Of a DNA stretch of 64,000 bases, positions 42,144 to 51,642 are shown piece by piece. The DNA is taken from NCBI GenBank assembly GCA_017429325.1, contig JAFRPC010000031.1, positions 1 to 64,000 on the forward strand. Reading direction: 5' to 3'. The translations under genes were made by a program, and so were the position numbers. Each line of letters begins with the position of its first letter. Position 1 is the first letter of the stretch. The notes below the pieces were generated by a model. The model was not told where the DNA came from. It did no database searches and saw only the letters and a list, made by a program, of their open reading frames with translations. Source of the DNA: Oscillospiraceae bacterium (GTDB lineage Bacteria; Bacillota; Clostridia; Oscillospirales; Oscillospiraceae).

Positions 42144-43091
42144 TTACTTTTTCTTCGCGCCGACCTTCGCCCACAGCTTGAAGCTCAGGGGCCAGATGGC
42201 TCCGGCGAAGACCACCATGCAGAAGTAGCGCACAGCGTTCCAGTACAGGTCGTCGGAAATCATGGCAAAGACGGCTTTCAGCCCGATCTTGATGCCCATG
42301 AGGAGGGCCAGGCCTAAGACGAGCTTGCAGATCTGGCCCAGGAGGGGGGCCTTCTCGGAGAACTGGGTCTTCCGGTCCGCGGTGTAGGACACGAGAATGC
42401 CCAGCACGCTGCCCAGGAGGGTCCAGGCGTTCTTCAGGGCGTTGCCCCAGTTGCTGGTCTTGGTGATGGGGTCCATGAGCTGGACCTCCGCCGGGAAGGG
42501 ATAAAACTCCACAAAGGCCAGGTAGCCCAAGGTGATAGCCAGCATGACGAAGAGGAGGCCGTACATAAAGGCGCTGCTCTGTTTCGCCTTCCGGAAGAGG
42601 GGCCAGAGGACCAGGACCACTACGACGCCTAAGGCCAGGCCCACCACTACGTCGGAGAGGTAGTGGGCGCCTAAGTACATGCGGGAGAAGCCGATGAGCA
42701 GGACCAGAACGCTCAGACCCACCCAGCGCAGTACGCTTTGCTTTGTGCAGCGGGCGATGCCCAGGAAGTTGCAGGCCGCGCCCTGGGTGTGGCCGCTGGG
42801 GAAGGAGTAGCCGGTGGCGCCGCTCTGGGCGGATTCGACCACGGTGAAGGAAGGGTCTCGGACCCAGGGACGGGGGACGCGCCAGATCAGCTTCATGGTC
42901 TGGGACGCGATGGTGCCCAAAAAGCCTGTGGAGAGGAGGTAGTAGCCCTTCCACTTGTCCACGCACCAGAAGAAGAGGATGGCGGCCACCATGAAGACCG
43001 TTTCCTCCCCCAGGAAGGTGAAGGCCTGCATGATCTTGTCCAGAATGGGGATGCGGATGGATTCCAGGGCTTTCAAGATTTGCATTTCCAT
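42144..43091 (-). CDS. PAP2-family membrane phosphatase
   Basis: A 315-residue multi-span lipid phosphatase. All three PAP2 signatures are intact: K67-x6-R74-P75 (KLIWRVPRP), P98-S-G-H101 (FPSGH) and S136-R-x5-H143-x3-D147 (SRMYLGAHYLSD). The family dephosphorylates undecaprenyl pyrophosphate or phosphatidic acid; which applies here is not determined. About six helices in the first 200 residues are followed by further helices in a C-terminal extension. It lies 95 bases after the rodA-type gene on the same strand, with a palindromic element between them. Confidence 0.93.
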   Translation of the reverse strand: MEMQILKALESIRIPILDKIMQAFTFLGEETVFMVAAILFFWCVDKWKGYYLLSTGFLGTIASQTMKLIWRVPRPWVRDPSFTVVESAQSGATGYSFPSGHTQGAACNFLGIARCTKQSVLRWVGLSVLVLLIGFSRMYLGAHYLSDVVVGLALGVVVVLVLWPLFRKAKQSSAFMYGLLFVMLAITLGYLAFVEFYPFPAEVQLMDPITKTSNWGNALKNAWTLLGSVLGILVSYTADRKTQFSEKAPLLGQICKLVLGLALLMGIKIGLKAVFAMISDDLYWNAVRYFCMVVFAGAIWPLSFKLWAKVGAKKK

Positions 43092-43130
43092 ATTGGTTCT
43101 CCTTTTTTTCAGAGTTTTTCGTTGGGGAAC

Positions 43131-43186
43131 GCCACCTCATCCGTCAGCGCCTGCGGCGCTGCCACCTTCCCCTCAAGGGGAAGGCT
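43131..43186. repeat. CTTCCCC-family palindromic element between rodA and PAP2 genes
   Basis: Reads on the minus strand as AGCCTTCCCCTTGAGGGGAA, then GGTGGCAGCGCCGCAGGCGC and TGACGGATGAGGTGGC. It begins at the rodA stop codon. Other copies: 28648 (partial), 53015, 63415 and 63491. Confidence 0.9.
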
Positions 43187-44340
43187 TAGTAGCGAGGCTG
43201 AATATAGGGCGACTTGGATTCCGGGTCCGGGCGCATGTGGATGCCCGAGACGATGCCCATGGACAGGAAAAGGGTGATGATGGAGGAGCCGCCGTAGCTG
43301 ATAAAGGGCAGGGTCAGGCCGATGACGGGGAAGACGCCGATGCACATGCCCACGTTGATCAGGATCTGGAAGATCAGCATGGAGGCCAGACCGATGCAGA
43401 TGAGGCGGTTCATATAGTTGGGGGTCTTCAGGCCCACCTGGACGCAGCGGCCCACGATGGCCGTCAGCAGCAGCAGGGTGAAGAGGCAGCCCAGAATGCC
43501 CAGCTCCTCCCCGATGGCGGAGAATATGAAGTCCGTGTGCTGGGCCGCGATGGCGTGGTTCTGGAGCATGGTGCCCTTGAACAGGCCCTGGCCCGAGATG
43601 CCGCCGCCGGAGAGCATGGCAATGGAGCGGTTGGTATCCCAGCGGACGCCCTTGCCCTCCGGGTCGATGGAGGCGTCCCAGAACATCAGGATGCGCTCCT
43701 TCTGATAGTCCTGAATGAAGTACTTCCAGAGCAGGGGGAAGACAGCCGCCGCCAGCACCAGACCCGCCACGAACCACCAGGAGCGGACCCCGCCCACGTA
43801 GGCGATCACCAGGAAGATGAAGAGGAAGACCACCGCCGAACCGGCGTCCCGGGAGATGACCATGATCAGACCCATCATCAGAAGGGTCTGGAGCACGATG
43901 GAGCCCACGGAGCGCACCGAGCTGAGCTTGCTGCGGTTGGTGTTCATGGTTTTGGCGATGCAGATGACGAAGGTGATCTTGCAGATCTCGGCGGGCTGGA
44001 TGTTGACCGGCAGCAGGGGCAGGTCCAGCCAGGCCCGGTTGCCGGTGTTGTCCTCCACGCCCCAGACGTAGAGCATCGACAGGAAGAGCACGTTGAAGAC
44101 CAGCAGGAGCTGGCGGTGCTCCGCTAAAATCTCAATGTCCAGCAGGGAGACGGCCACATAGAGAAGGACCCCCAGCACCAGGGCCGCCGACTGGACCACC
44201 AGATAGCGGGAGGAGCCGCTGTAGCGGGTGGCGCTGGCAATCATGACGATGCCGAAGAGGGTCGCCGCAACGCATAAAAAGAGCAGGAGTAGGTCGCCCC
44301 GCCGGTAGAATTCCGTAACGCCGTTCCAAAGCTTCCGCAC
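43186..44340 (-). CDS. rodA: SEDS-family cell-wall polymerase, RodA-type
   Basis: Peptidoglycan glycosyltransferase of the RodA/FtsW/SpoVE family, 384 residues with about ten helices. Family marks: NTGNRAWLDLPLLPVNIQPA (RodA-like large-loop entry), SRDAGSAVVFLFIFL with the conserved Asp, and PFISYGGSSI near the C terminus. The text after the Asp resembles RodA more than FtsW, but the paralogues are hard to separate by eye. The GTG start at 44340 has GGGAGG upstream, with a strong promoter about 35 bases further. The stop codon abuts a palindromic repeat. Confidence 0.9.
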   Translation of the reverse strand: MRKLWNGVTEFYRRGDLLLLFLCVAATLFGIVMIASATRYSGSSRYLVVQSAALVLGVLLYVAVSLLDIEILAEHRQLLLVFNVLFLSMLYVWGVEDNTGNRAWLDLPLLPVNIQPAEICKITFVICIAKTMNTNRSKLSSVRSVGSIVLQTLLMMGLIMVISRDAGSAVVFLFIFLVIAYVGGVRSWWFVAGLVLAAAVFPLLWKYFIQDYQKERILMFWDASIDPEGKGVRWDTNRSIAMLSGGGISGQGLFKGTMLQNHAIAAQHTDFIFSAIGEELGILGCLFTLLLLTAIVGRCVQVGLKTPNYMNRLICIGLASMLIFQILINVGMCIGVFPVIGLTLPFISYGGSSIITLFLSMGIVSGIHMRPDPESKSPYIQPRY

Positions 44341-44372
44341 AGGCAGACCTCCCTTCCCCGCAGATTTACCCT

Positions 44373-44401
44373 ATTATAACACTTTTCCCGGACGGTGTAA
44401 A
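44373..44401 (-). promoter_or_regulatory. Sigma-A promoter of rodA
   Basis: On the minus strand TTTACA (44396-44401), 17-base spacer, TATAAT (44373-44378). Confidence 0.87.
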
Positions 44402-44442
44402 GGGGATTTTCATGCAGAAAAGGGGCCCTCCAGGATCGCCAC

Positions 44443-44519
44443 GTAGGGGCCGATGCCCACATCGGCCCTGCCCGTCTTTTATCAGGAAAAGAGGGCGGAT
44501 GTGGGCATCCGCCCCTACA
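44443..44519. repeat. Paired palindromic repeats, GTAGGGGC(C/G)GATG type
   Basis: Two related hairpins in opposite orientation: 44443-44468 (stem GGGCCGATG/CATCGGCCC) and about 44494-44519 (GGGCGGATG ... CATCCGCCC). The first is identical over 26 bases to the unit inside metG (19727-19752). Confidence 0.88.
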
Positions 44520-44532
44520 GGGTACGCGGAAA

Positions 44533-44556
44533 AGGGGCCCTCCGAAGAGGGCCCCT
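44533..44556 (-). terminator. Terminator of the large PHP/SLH surface protein gene
   Basis: Perfect 10-bp stem (44533-44542 with 44547-44556) with a 4-base loop, then TTTT on the minus strand, 25 bases beyond the stop codon. Confidence 0.8.
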
Positions 44557-44581
44557 GGGGTGCGGGTATTGCGTGATCGCT

Positions 44582-47500
44582 TCAGTCCGGAATGAACACG
44601 TAGAGCTGGAAAATGAACTGCGCGTTGTCTGCCCAGCCGTAGGTGGTGAAGTTGTCCTTGTAAAACTCCAGAGCCTGCGGCTTTGCACTGTCTCCGGTGC
44701 CATAGACGGCGTTGGTGCTGCGGACAAAGACCGTTCCGGCATCCTCGTCCTTGACCTGGAGATACCACAGGCTGTATTCGTTGGGCGTAGCCTCCAGGCT
44801 CATGCCGTTACCGGTAGGCGCGGAGGTCAGGTATTTGCCGTCTGCCGTCTTGAGATAGAAGTTGACGGTGTCTCCCTCGGGATACTGCACGGTGAGGATC
44901 GCAGTCCCGTCTGCGGGCGTCAGCTCGCCGTGGTCCGCCGTCACCGCAACGCCGGGGATCTTATTGCCGTTCAAGGTGTCGCCCAGAGCCTTGCCGGAGG
45001 TGGGGTGGTAAATGACAATCTTGTCGCCCCCGACGATTACAGTCCGGTTGCCATAGAAGCCGCCGAGCTGCTGGAGCTCCTCCAGAGCCGCAATGGCGGC
45101 GTTCAGGGCGTTGGCAGCCAGAACGATGTCCTTCTGGGTCTTATTGGGGTCGTTGAGCACAGCCAGGGCGGCATCCAGGGCCTCGTCCAGGGCGGCCAGG
45201 GAGTCCTCGGTGTAGAGGCTGCGGTCAATGGCCTGGGCGGCGGCGATCGCGTCCTCCAGGATGGAGCTGTCCAGCTCCGCTGCGTAGACGATCAGCTCGT
45301 CTCTGCTGCGGACACGCAGACGCTTCAGGTACAGGCTCGGGTCTACGTCGCCCACCTGACCGTCCGCGCCGCCCGCGTCGTCGTCCACGTCGCGGGAGCC
45401 GATGCCGATGCCCTCGATCATCATGCCGACCTCGGCGTTGGCAAGGGCAGTGGAATCCTTCTGGATGTAGGCGTTGATGAAGAACATCGCCTGCTCGCCG
45501 GAGCCGTCGTCCACATAGATGCGGTCGATAATGCCGGAGGTCTCATGGATCTCGGTGATCATGCCCGTGACCTTCATCAGGTTGCCGATGTTCTCGTCGG
45601 CCATTGCCTCGGCGCAGCTGACTTCCATGGGCTCGACGGGGGCCAGGTCGTTGGAGATGACCTTGATGGAGCCGTTGTAGTCCACGCCTAAGTTCAGCTC
45701 GATCTCGCCGCAGTAGTAGGTCACGCCGCCGTGGACGCGGACCTGCTCGCCGATGAAGTAGTAGCCGGAGACGGGGAAGCAGTTGATGCCGCGGGTCTCG
45801 TCCTGTACGTAGATGCAGTCGAAGAAGGCGGTGTCCTTGTCGTAGTCGGAGGCGTTGGAGGTGATGACGCCCTCCACGGTGTACTCCTCGCCGACCTCGC
45901 CGTTGTGGACCTCGGCAATGGGCGTGATCTCGCCCTCGAAGGGGCCTTCCTTGATGTAGTCTAAGATGTTGCAGACCAGCATGTAGTTCTCATACTGCAT
46001 ACTTGCCGGGTCGTCGGTCTTCAAATCGTAGCTGGAGATGAAGGTCGCACCGGCGCAGACCAGGAAGCCGCCGCCGGAGAGGGGCTCGCAGGTGACAAGG
46101 GAGAAGGTTCCCATGTCCGCCATAACGGGATCGTTGGCGTAGTCGAAGGTATCGCTGCCGTCGTAGTCGGCGACCCAGGTGGTGGCATAGGGGGAGATCA
46201 GGGTGGTGACGTCGGCGCCCTCCTCGATGGTGATGCCGGTGCCGTTGTACCACTGGTACTTGCCGTTGGTGGTGAGGTAGATGCCCTCGGTGAAGGGATG
46301 CTCCCCAACCAGGTTTCTGCCGTTGAAGTAGACGCGGTAGGCCGCGTTCTCCTTGCGCTCGTTGTCCACCACGATGCCGCGGACAAAGCGGGTCTTGGCG
46401 CCCACGGCCTCGTTGACCAGGTTGGACAGGGTGGCGGAGGCGTAGTTGTAGGTGTCCTGCCCCTCCACCAGCTCAGCGTAGTCGTAGCGGTCAGACTTGC
46501 AGAAGTTCAGGATGCTGCCGCCGTTGGCAGCGTATTCGGCCAGAGCGTCCAGCTCCTCCTGGGTCCAGACGGGAGGCTGCGTGGCCTCGTTGATACGCGG
46601 CACGGTGAGGAAGACGGCCTTGTACTTCGCCAGGTTCTCGGCGGTCATCTCGCCCTCCTCCAGGTACTTGCAGATGATGCCGCGGTCCGCGCAGATCTGC
46701 AGGAAGGGGCCCTCGCAGTTGGCGTAGTCGCCGGAGACGTAGAAGTTCTTGTGGCCTCTGTCCAGGGCGACGTAGGTCATCATCTCGGGGGGATAGGAGG
46801 TCTCGGTGATGGTCTTGGTGTAGCTCAGCTCCTTGCCCTTGTAGACGACATAGAAGGTGACGGTGATCTCATAGGTCTTCTTGGCGGGAGGATCGGTGGG
46901 CGCGGGGGTGAAGGGGATGTTGAGAACCTCGCTTGTGCCGGGCTCAACGGCGCCTTCAAGGCCCTCGGCCTCCGCCAGGACGCGGCCCTCGGCCTCGACC
47001 TTGTAGCCGTGGAAGAACAGGGTTTCGCTCTCGGAGCCGTTGGTCAGCTTGGCGATGACGGTCTCCTCCTCGCCCTGGGCGGCCACGGAGGCGCTGGTCT
47101 CCAGGTCCGCGGTCACGGGGATGGCTTCCTTGGTCCAGACGGGGGCGGTCACGGCGATGGCGCCGTCGGCCTCGACGACCTTGACGTAGTAGAAGCCCTC
47201 GGAGTTGGGCAGCTCGAACTCACCCTTCCAGTAGCTGTCGTTGACAGGGATCTCATGGACGACCCTGGCGCCCTCGCCGATGATCTGGATCTTGGCAATG
47301 GCGTCGCCCGCGTCGGGGTCGTTCACCGTGAGCTTGACCTTGACGGTCTCGGGCTGCTCGTCCGCTTCCAGGGCGGCGATGTCGCCCAGCTTGTAGGTGA
47401 CGCCGCCGACCTCCAGCTCGTAGTAGATCTCTAAGTTCTGGTCCTCGGTGGCATAGACGCGGCGGGCGTCCAGGGCCCGGTAGACGCCGATCTCGGAGAA

Positions 47501-50500
47501 GTCGTCGGTCAGGATAACGTCGCGGCAGGTGTTGGAGTCGCCCCAGCCGCCCTTGTGGTTGTCCTGGTTGTTGGTGGGAGCCACGTGCCAGCCCATGGAC
47601 AGGGCGCGGTCATACTCGGCGTAGGAGGGGAAGTAGGCGCTGCCGCCCACCTTGCCCTCGCCGTTGCCGACCTCTACCAGGTTCAGCACATCGTCGCGCT
47701 TGGAGGTGTAACCGGCGAAGTTGCCGAAGTTGCCGAAGGTAACGCCCGGGTGGTTGAACTGGGAGACCACGGGGACCGCGTTGCCTTCCTCATCGAAGGG
47801 GATGTACTTGGTGGCGTTGACGCCGGTGACTTCCGCGCCGTCGCGGGTGGTCACAGCCTCGGCGCCGTCCACGTTCAGGCCGTGCTCGGCGTTGGACATC
47901 AAATCGTTGTACAGGTGCATTCCGGCGTAGGAGGTCTTGTTGTTCAGGGCGCTGTTGTTTCTGGAGACCACGCCGTAGGTGTTGAAGGTGTTGGTGTGGC
48001 CGGGACCGCCGGACCAGGTCATCTCGTAGCCGTACAGGCAGATCAGGTCCTCATACAGCTCGTTGTAGGCCTTGGCGGTGGCGCGGGCCTCCTCCCACTT
48101 GGTCATGCTGTTGTCGGCGGTCTTCAGCAGGGAGCTGAGGTCGTAGTAGCTGGAGGTGGTGGCAGTCTTGGAGGTGTCAAAGTAGTTGGAGTGGTCCGTG
48201 ACAATCATAAAGTCCACGTTCTCGGCTCCGTGGGCGTGCTCATAGGCGTCCTCTAAGGCGCCTGCGCCGTCGGAGTACTCGGAGGTGTGGGAGTGGACCT
48301 GGCCGAAGTAGAGGGCCTCGCCGGAGTCGCCCACGTAGAAAAACCACTCCTTGACGACGGTTTTGCCGTCGGCCCGGGTGATCGTCACCTTGACGGTGTG
48401 CTTGCCGTCCTCCAGAGGCTCGGCGGGGACGTAGAAGATCCTGCCGTCCTCGAACTGGGCCTCCACGGGTTCGCCGTCCAGCAGCATCTCATAAGTCACA
48501 CCCTCCAAATCTTCCTCCAGACGGCGGTTGTACTTCTTGTCGAAGCGCATCATCATGGAGGCGATCTCCGCACGGGTGGCGGGGTCGCGGGGCTTCAGCT
48601 CGCCGCCGCTGCCGGAGATGATGCCGATGGCGACAGCCCACTGCATCGCGTCCTTGGCGAATTTGCTGATCTTGCCGTTGTCCGGGAAGGCGGAGAGATC
48701 TGCCCGCTCGCCGGTGTCAAAGCCGCGGTAGGCGGCGTAGCGCTGGAAGAAGACGGCGATCTCCTGGCGGCTCACGTCCAGCTTCCGGCCAAAGGTGGTC
48801 TCGGTCTTGCCGGCGGTGATGCCGGTCTCATAGGCCCAGAGGATGGACTTGTAGGCGTAGCCGTCGGGCTTCAGGTCGGTGAAGGGGTGGGTCTCGATGG
48901 TGGGCTCGGGCGAGCCGTCCATCCGCCAGAGGATGTTGACGAACTGCTCCCGGGTCACGTTGCTCTTGCGGCCAAACTCGGTGTCGCTGATGCCGCTCAT
49001 CAGGCCCAGCTCCACCACATAGTCCACGGCCTCGGTGTACCAGCCCTGGGACACGTCGGTGAAGCGCTCGATCACGTCCACATTGTCGGGCAGCGGCGCC
49101 TGATTCCAGACGCCCAGATTGCCCACAGCCACGGAGATCTCAGGCTGCTGCTCCTCCCCGGTGGCGGAGCTGGGGAGCGGGGTGACGCTCAAGATCTGGG
49201 GCTCGTCCACGATGTCGCAGGCATAGGCCGCGTCATACGCCTTGCCCAGCACGTTGGCGGCGCTGACATGGACGGCGAGCATCCGGTAGCCCACCAGCTC
49301 CTCGGAGGGGATGGTGAAGCTGCCCTGCTTGCCCACCAGCTCCACCGCAGAGACGCGAGTGGGGCTGTTGACCTGCTGCCCGTTCTCGTCGATGGTGGAG
49401 CAGAAGTACTCTGCCTTCACCTCGGTGACGTCGCTGGCGTCGTTCAGGGTGAAGTTCACAACGCAGTCCGCGCCGATGGCGGGCCGGATGTTGTCGAATG
49501 CCACGGTGGGGTTGGAGACATAGCCGCAGCCGTCCCGGTCCTCCACTTCAAAGAAGTTCATCGCGAAGATGTCGGCTTCCTTGGGCTTGAAGGACCAGCC
49601 GCTGAACTGCTCGTCGTAGAACTCGATGCAGCACTTGCTGGAGCCGTAGCGGGCCGCTACGTTGTACATCACGTAGCCGCCGCTGATCTGCTCTAAGGTC
49701 CAGTGGATGTAGCCCAACTTTTCTTCCTCTGCGGGCTCGGGGATGAGGTAGATGTACTCCTCGTTGTTGACCTCGCCGTTCTCGTCGGTGTAGTTCTCGG
49801 GCATTGCCAGATACAAGCCGTTGTTTTCAAAGGCGTACCAGGTGGTGCCGTCCGTGGAGCCGACGGTGACGGTGAAAATCAGGCCGCCGTCGCTGATGTC
49901 GTCGTAGCTCAGGCGCTGTTCCTCGTTGAGGGTGGCGGGAGAGGCCAGCAGGCCCCGCATCTCGTCGCCCATCCACTTGGGCTGGCCTAAGACGGACTTG
50001 CCCGCGTGGTTGTAGACGACGTAGGTCTTGCCGTCCTCCGGCACGGAGCCGGGGTCCAGCACGTCGCCGACCCGGCCGTCCTCATCGGCGTCGGTGGCGG
50101 CGATGCGCATCTGGAAGAGGTCCGGGGTGCTGCTCTTGTAGTAGTAGGGGCTGAACTGTCTGCCCTGGTACTGCTCCAGATAAATGTCGCTGCCGCCGCT
50201 CTGGACCTCGGCGTTCTTGATGTTCCAGTAACCGGCAAGACCGGCCTGGTCCGCAACGAAGGTCCATTTTGCGCCGGTCACGACGGTGTCGGAGAGCGTC
50301 AGCTTCCGGTCCTCTGTGGCGCAGACGTACTTGCCGCCGATGACGAGATAGTAGTCATCGCCGGACTGGATGAAGTGCACGACAGCCGTGCCTCTGGGCA
50401 GGCCCTCCAGGCCCTTGCCGTCGGTGGTCGCGGTGGCCTCCAGAGCGGGGGCCTGGCCGCTGCCGAAGTCCGCGCCCATGACGAAGCCGCCGGCGTTGTA

Positions 50501-50650
50501 GATGACGCCGTAGCTGTCGTCCGCGGGCAGGCCCGAGATGAAGGTCACGGCGTCGCCCTCCTCCACCGCCAGGGAGATGACCGGCAGCAGGGAGAGGACC
50601 ATCGCCAGCGCCAGCAGCAGGGCCAGTGCTTTGGTCAGGGTTTTCCTCAT
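44582..50650 (-). CDS. Giant secreted multidomain protein: SLH repeats, PHP (CehA-like) domain, OB-like and other modules
   Basis: A 2022-residue surface protein with a signal peptide (about 1-29). Rough order: N-terminal region of unknown fold (30-520); three SLH repeats (about 527-705: FTDVSQGWYTEAVDYVVELG, FTDLKPDGYAYKSILWAYET, FPDNGKISKFAKDAMQWAVA); a PHP metal-dependent phosphoesterase-like domain (about 783-1075: QVHSHTSEYSDG, FMIVTDHSNYF); a CARDB-like beta domain (about 1145-1260); a DUF4350/GATase-like segment (about 1290-1560); an OB-fold-like nuclease-associated domain (about 1577-1690); a FIVAR-like helical segment (about 1787-1860); and a C-terminal region to 2022. The metal-ligand His/Asp pattern of PHP is visible. 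Internal SLH repeats are unusual, as they are normally terminal. Substrate unknown. Confidence 0.85.
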   Translation of the reverse strand: MRKTLTKALALLLALAMVLSLLPVISLAVEEGDAVTFISGLPADDSYGVIYNAGGFVMGADFGSGQAPALEATATTDGKGLEGLPRGTAVVHFIQSGDDYYLVIGGKYVCATEDRKLTLSDTVVTGAKWTFVADQAGLAGYWNIKNAEVQSGGSDIYLEQYQGRQFSPYYYKSSTPDLFQMRIAATDADEDGRVGDVLDPGSVPEDGKTYVVYNHAGKSVLGQPKWMGDEMRGLLASPATLNEEQRLSYDDISDGGLIFTVTVGSTDGTTWYAFENNGLYLAMPENYTDENGEVNNEEYIYLIPEPAEEEKLGYIHWTLEQISGGYVMYNVAARYGSSKCCIEFYDEQFSGWSFKPKEADIFAMNFFEVEDRDGCGYVSNPTVAFDNIRPAIGADCVVNFTLNDASDVTEVKAEYFCSTIDENGQQVNSPTRVSAVELVGKQGSFTIPSEELVGYRMLAVHVSAANVLGKAYDAAYACDIVDEPQILSVTPLPSSATGEEQQPEISVAVGNLGVWNQAPLPDNVDVIERFTDVSQGWYTEAVDYVVELGLMSGISDTEFGRKSNVTREQFVNILWRMDGSPEPTIETHPFTDLKPDGYAYKSILWAYETGITAGKTETTFGRKLDVSRQEIAVFFQRYAAYRGFDTGERADLSAFPDNGKISKFAKDAMQWAVAIGIISGSGGELKPRDPATRAEIASMMMRFDKKYNRRLEEDLEGVTYEMLLDGEPVEAQFEDGRIFYVPAEPLEDGKHTVKVTITRADGKTVVKEWFFYVGDSGEALYFGQVHSHTSEYSDGAGALEDAYEHAHGAENVDFMIVTDHSNYFDTSKTATTSSYYDLSSLLKTADNSMTKWEEARATAKAYNELYEDLICLYGYEMTWSGGPGHTNTFNTYGVVSRNNSALNNKTSYAGMHLYNDLMSNAEHGLNVDGAEAVTTRDGAEVTGVNATKYIPFDEEGNAVPVVSQFNHPGVTFGNFGNFAGYTSKRDDVLNLVEVGNGEGKVGGSAYFPSYAEYDRALSMGWHVAPTNNQDNHKGGWGDSNTCRDVILTDDFSEIGVYRALDARRVYATEDQNLEIYYELEVGGVTYKLGDIAALEADEQPETVKVKLTVNDPDAGDAIAKIQIIGEGARVVHEIPVNDSYWKGEFELPNSEGFYYVKVVEADGAIAVTAPVWTKEAIPVTADLETSASVAAQGEEETVIAKLTNGSESETLFFHGYKVEAEGRVLAEAEGLEGAVEPGTSEVLNIPFTPAPTDPPAKKTYEITVTFYVVYKGKELSYTKTITETSYPPEMMTYVALDRGHKNFYVSGDYANCEGPFLQICADRGIICKYLEEGEMTAENLAKYKAVFLTVPRINEATQPPVWTQEELDALAEYAANGGSILNFCKSDRYDYAELVEGQDTYNYASATLSNLVNEAVGAKTRFVRGIVVDNERKENAAYRVYFNGRNLVGEHPFTEGIYLTTNGKYQWYNGTGITIEEGADVTTLISPYATTWVADYDGSDTFDYANDPVMADMGTFSLVTCEPLSGGGFLVCAGATFISSYDLKTDDPASMQYENYMLVCNILDYIKEGPFEGEITPIAEVHNGEVGEEYTVEGVITSNASDYDKDTAFFDCIYVQDETRGINCFPVSGYYFIGEQVRVHGGVTYYCGEIELNLGVDYNGSIKVISNDLAPVEPMEVSCAEAMADENIGNLMKVTGMITEIHETSGIIDRIYVDDGSGEQAMFFINAYIQKDSTALANAEVGMMIEGIGIGSRDVDDDAGGADGQVGDVDPSLYLKRLRVRSRDELIVYAAELDSSILEDAIAAAQAIDRSLYTEDSLAALDEALDAALAVLNDPNKTQKDIVLAANALNAAIAALEELQQLGGFYGNRTVIVGGDKIVIYHPTSGKALGDTLNGNKIPGVAVTADHGELTPADGTAILTVQYPEGDTVNFYLKTADGKYLTSAPTGNGMSLEATPNEYSLWYLQVKDEDAGTVFVRSTNAVYGTGDSAKPQALEFYKDNFTTYGWADNAQFIFQLYVFIPD

Positions 50651-50720
50651 AGCGTTTCCTCCTTTTTATTTTACAGACGACACGCCCCGGGATCCGGCAG
50701 CCGCCTATAATGGTACTTGT

Positions 50721-50726
50721 ATCATA
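50721..50726 (-). promoter_or_regulatory. Extended -10 promoter of the giant surface protein gene
   Basis: Minus-strand TGCTATGAT (TGn then TATGAT, -10 at 50721-50726) with no convincing -35. The leader to the ATG at 50650 is about 60 bases and includes GGAGG. Confidence 0.6.
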
Positions 50727-50791
50727 GCACAGTTTTTTTCGGATTGCCACAGGTTTTTTCGGAAATCTTTGTGGATTTTGGCCCCTGGGTG

Positions 50792-50800
50792 TGGTATAAT
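50792..50800 (+). promoter_or_regulatory. Extended -10 promoter of rlmA-like gene
   Basis: TGG followed by TATAAT (50795-50800), an extended -10. A weak TGGATT lies 17 bases upstream. Start near 50807. Confidence 0.7.
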
Positions 50801-50829
50801 GGCTTCGATTTCAGGAAAGGGTAATTGTC

Positions 50830-51630
50830 ATGAACACCGAGGTATTGATCTGCCCTGTCTGCGGGGCGGCGCTGGGAGAGGCAAGCGGGGCCCTCCGCTG
50901 CGAAAGGGGCCACAGCTTCGACCTGGCGCGGGAGGGTTATGTCAACCTGCTCACCGGCTCCCGGCCCGGAGATGCCCGGGGCGACAGCAAGCAGGCCGCC
51001 CGCTTCCGCCGGGACTTTCTGAACCGGGGCTACTATGCCCCCCTGCGGGACGCGCTGACGGAGCGCTTTCGCGGAGGTCGCGGGTCCCTGTTGGACATCT
51101 GCTGCGGCGAGGGGTACTATACGGCGGCTCTGGCCGCCCTGCCGGGCCTGCAGGTCTGGGGCTTTGACCTGGCCCGGGAAATGGTGCGGCTGGCGGCCAA
51201 ACGGCACAGCGGCGCGACCCTCTTCGTGGCGAATCTGGCCCGCATCCCGGTCCGGAGCGGAGCCTTCGACGCGGCGACCCTGCTCTTCGCCCCTTTTCAG
51301 GAGAAGGAGCTGCTTCGGGTCCTGAAGCCCGGCGGGCGGCTCGTTCTGGCGGTCCCGGGGCGGCGGCATCTCTTCGGGCTGAAGCAGGCGGTCTACGACA
51401 GGCCCTATGAGAACGACGAGGCCCTGCCGGAGGCCCGGAGCCTGCGGCTGCTGGGGACAGAAAAAGTATCGGAGCGCATCACCCTGCAAAGCCCGGAGGA
51501 TATCCAGGCCGTGTTCCGCATGACGCCCTACTATTACCGCAGCTCCCCGGAAGACCGGGCGAAACTGGAGGGATCGAATACTTTAGAAACAGAAATCGAA
51601 TTCATTCTCGCGGAATATGAAACACCATAA
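50830..51630 (+). CDS. rlmA: 23S rRNA guanine-N1 methyltransferase, RlmA family
   Basis: SAM-dependent methyltransferase of 266 residues. The N-terminal zinc finger uses Cys8, Cys11, Cys24 and His28 (CPVC ... CERGH), followed by the family phrase SFDLAREGYVNLL. Motif I of the methylase is LLDICCGEGYY (about 88-98); the second Cys where Gly is more usual is a small oddity. RlmA-I and RlmA-II (TlrB) methylate G745 and G748 and can affect macrolide or tylosin binding; which base is targeted is not decidable here. Sits 12 bases before pepT, so probably co-transcribed. Confidence 0.9.
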   Translation: MNTEVLICPVCGAALGEASGALRCERGHSFDLAREGYVNLLTGSRPGDARGDSKQAARFRRDFLNRGYYAPLRDALTERFRGGRGSLLDICCGEGYYTAALAALPGLQVWGFDLAREMVRLAAKRHSGATLFVANLARIPVRSGAFDAATLLFAPFQEKELLRVLKPGGRLVLAVPGRRHLFGLKQAVYDRPYENDEALPEARSLRLLGTEKVSERITLQSPEDIQAVFRMTPYYYRSSPEDRAKLEGSNTLETEIEFILAEYETP

Positions 51631-51642
51631 GGAGGACCTGTC

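Noticed and set aside
44582..50650. PHP domain as part of a DNA polymerase or histidinol phosphatase
   Set aside because: It has a signal peptide and SLH repeats, so the domain is outside the cell; it resembles the CehA/McbA branch.
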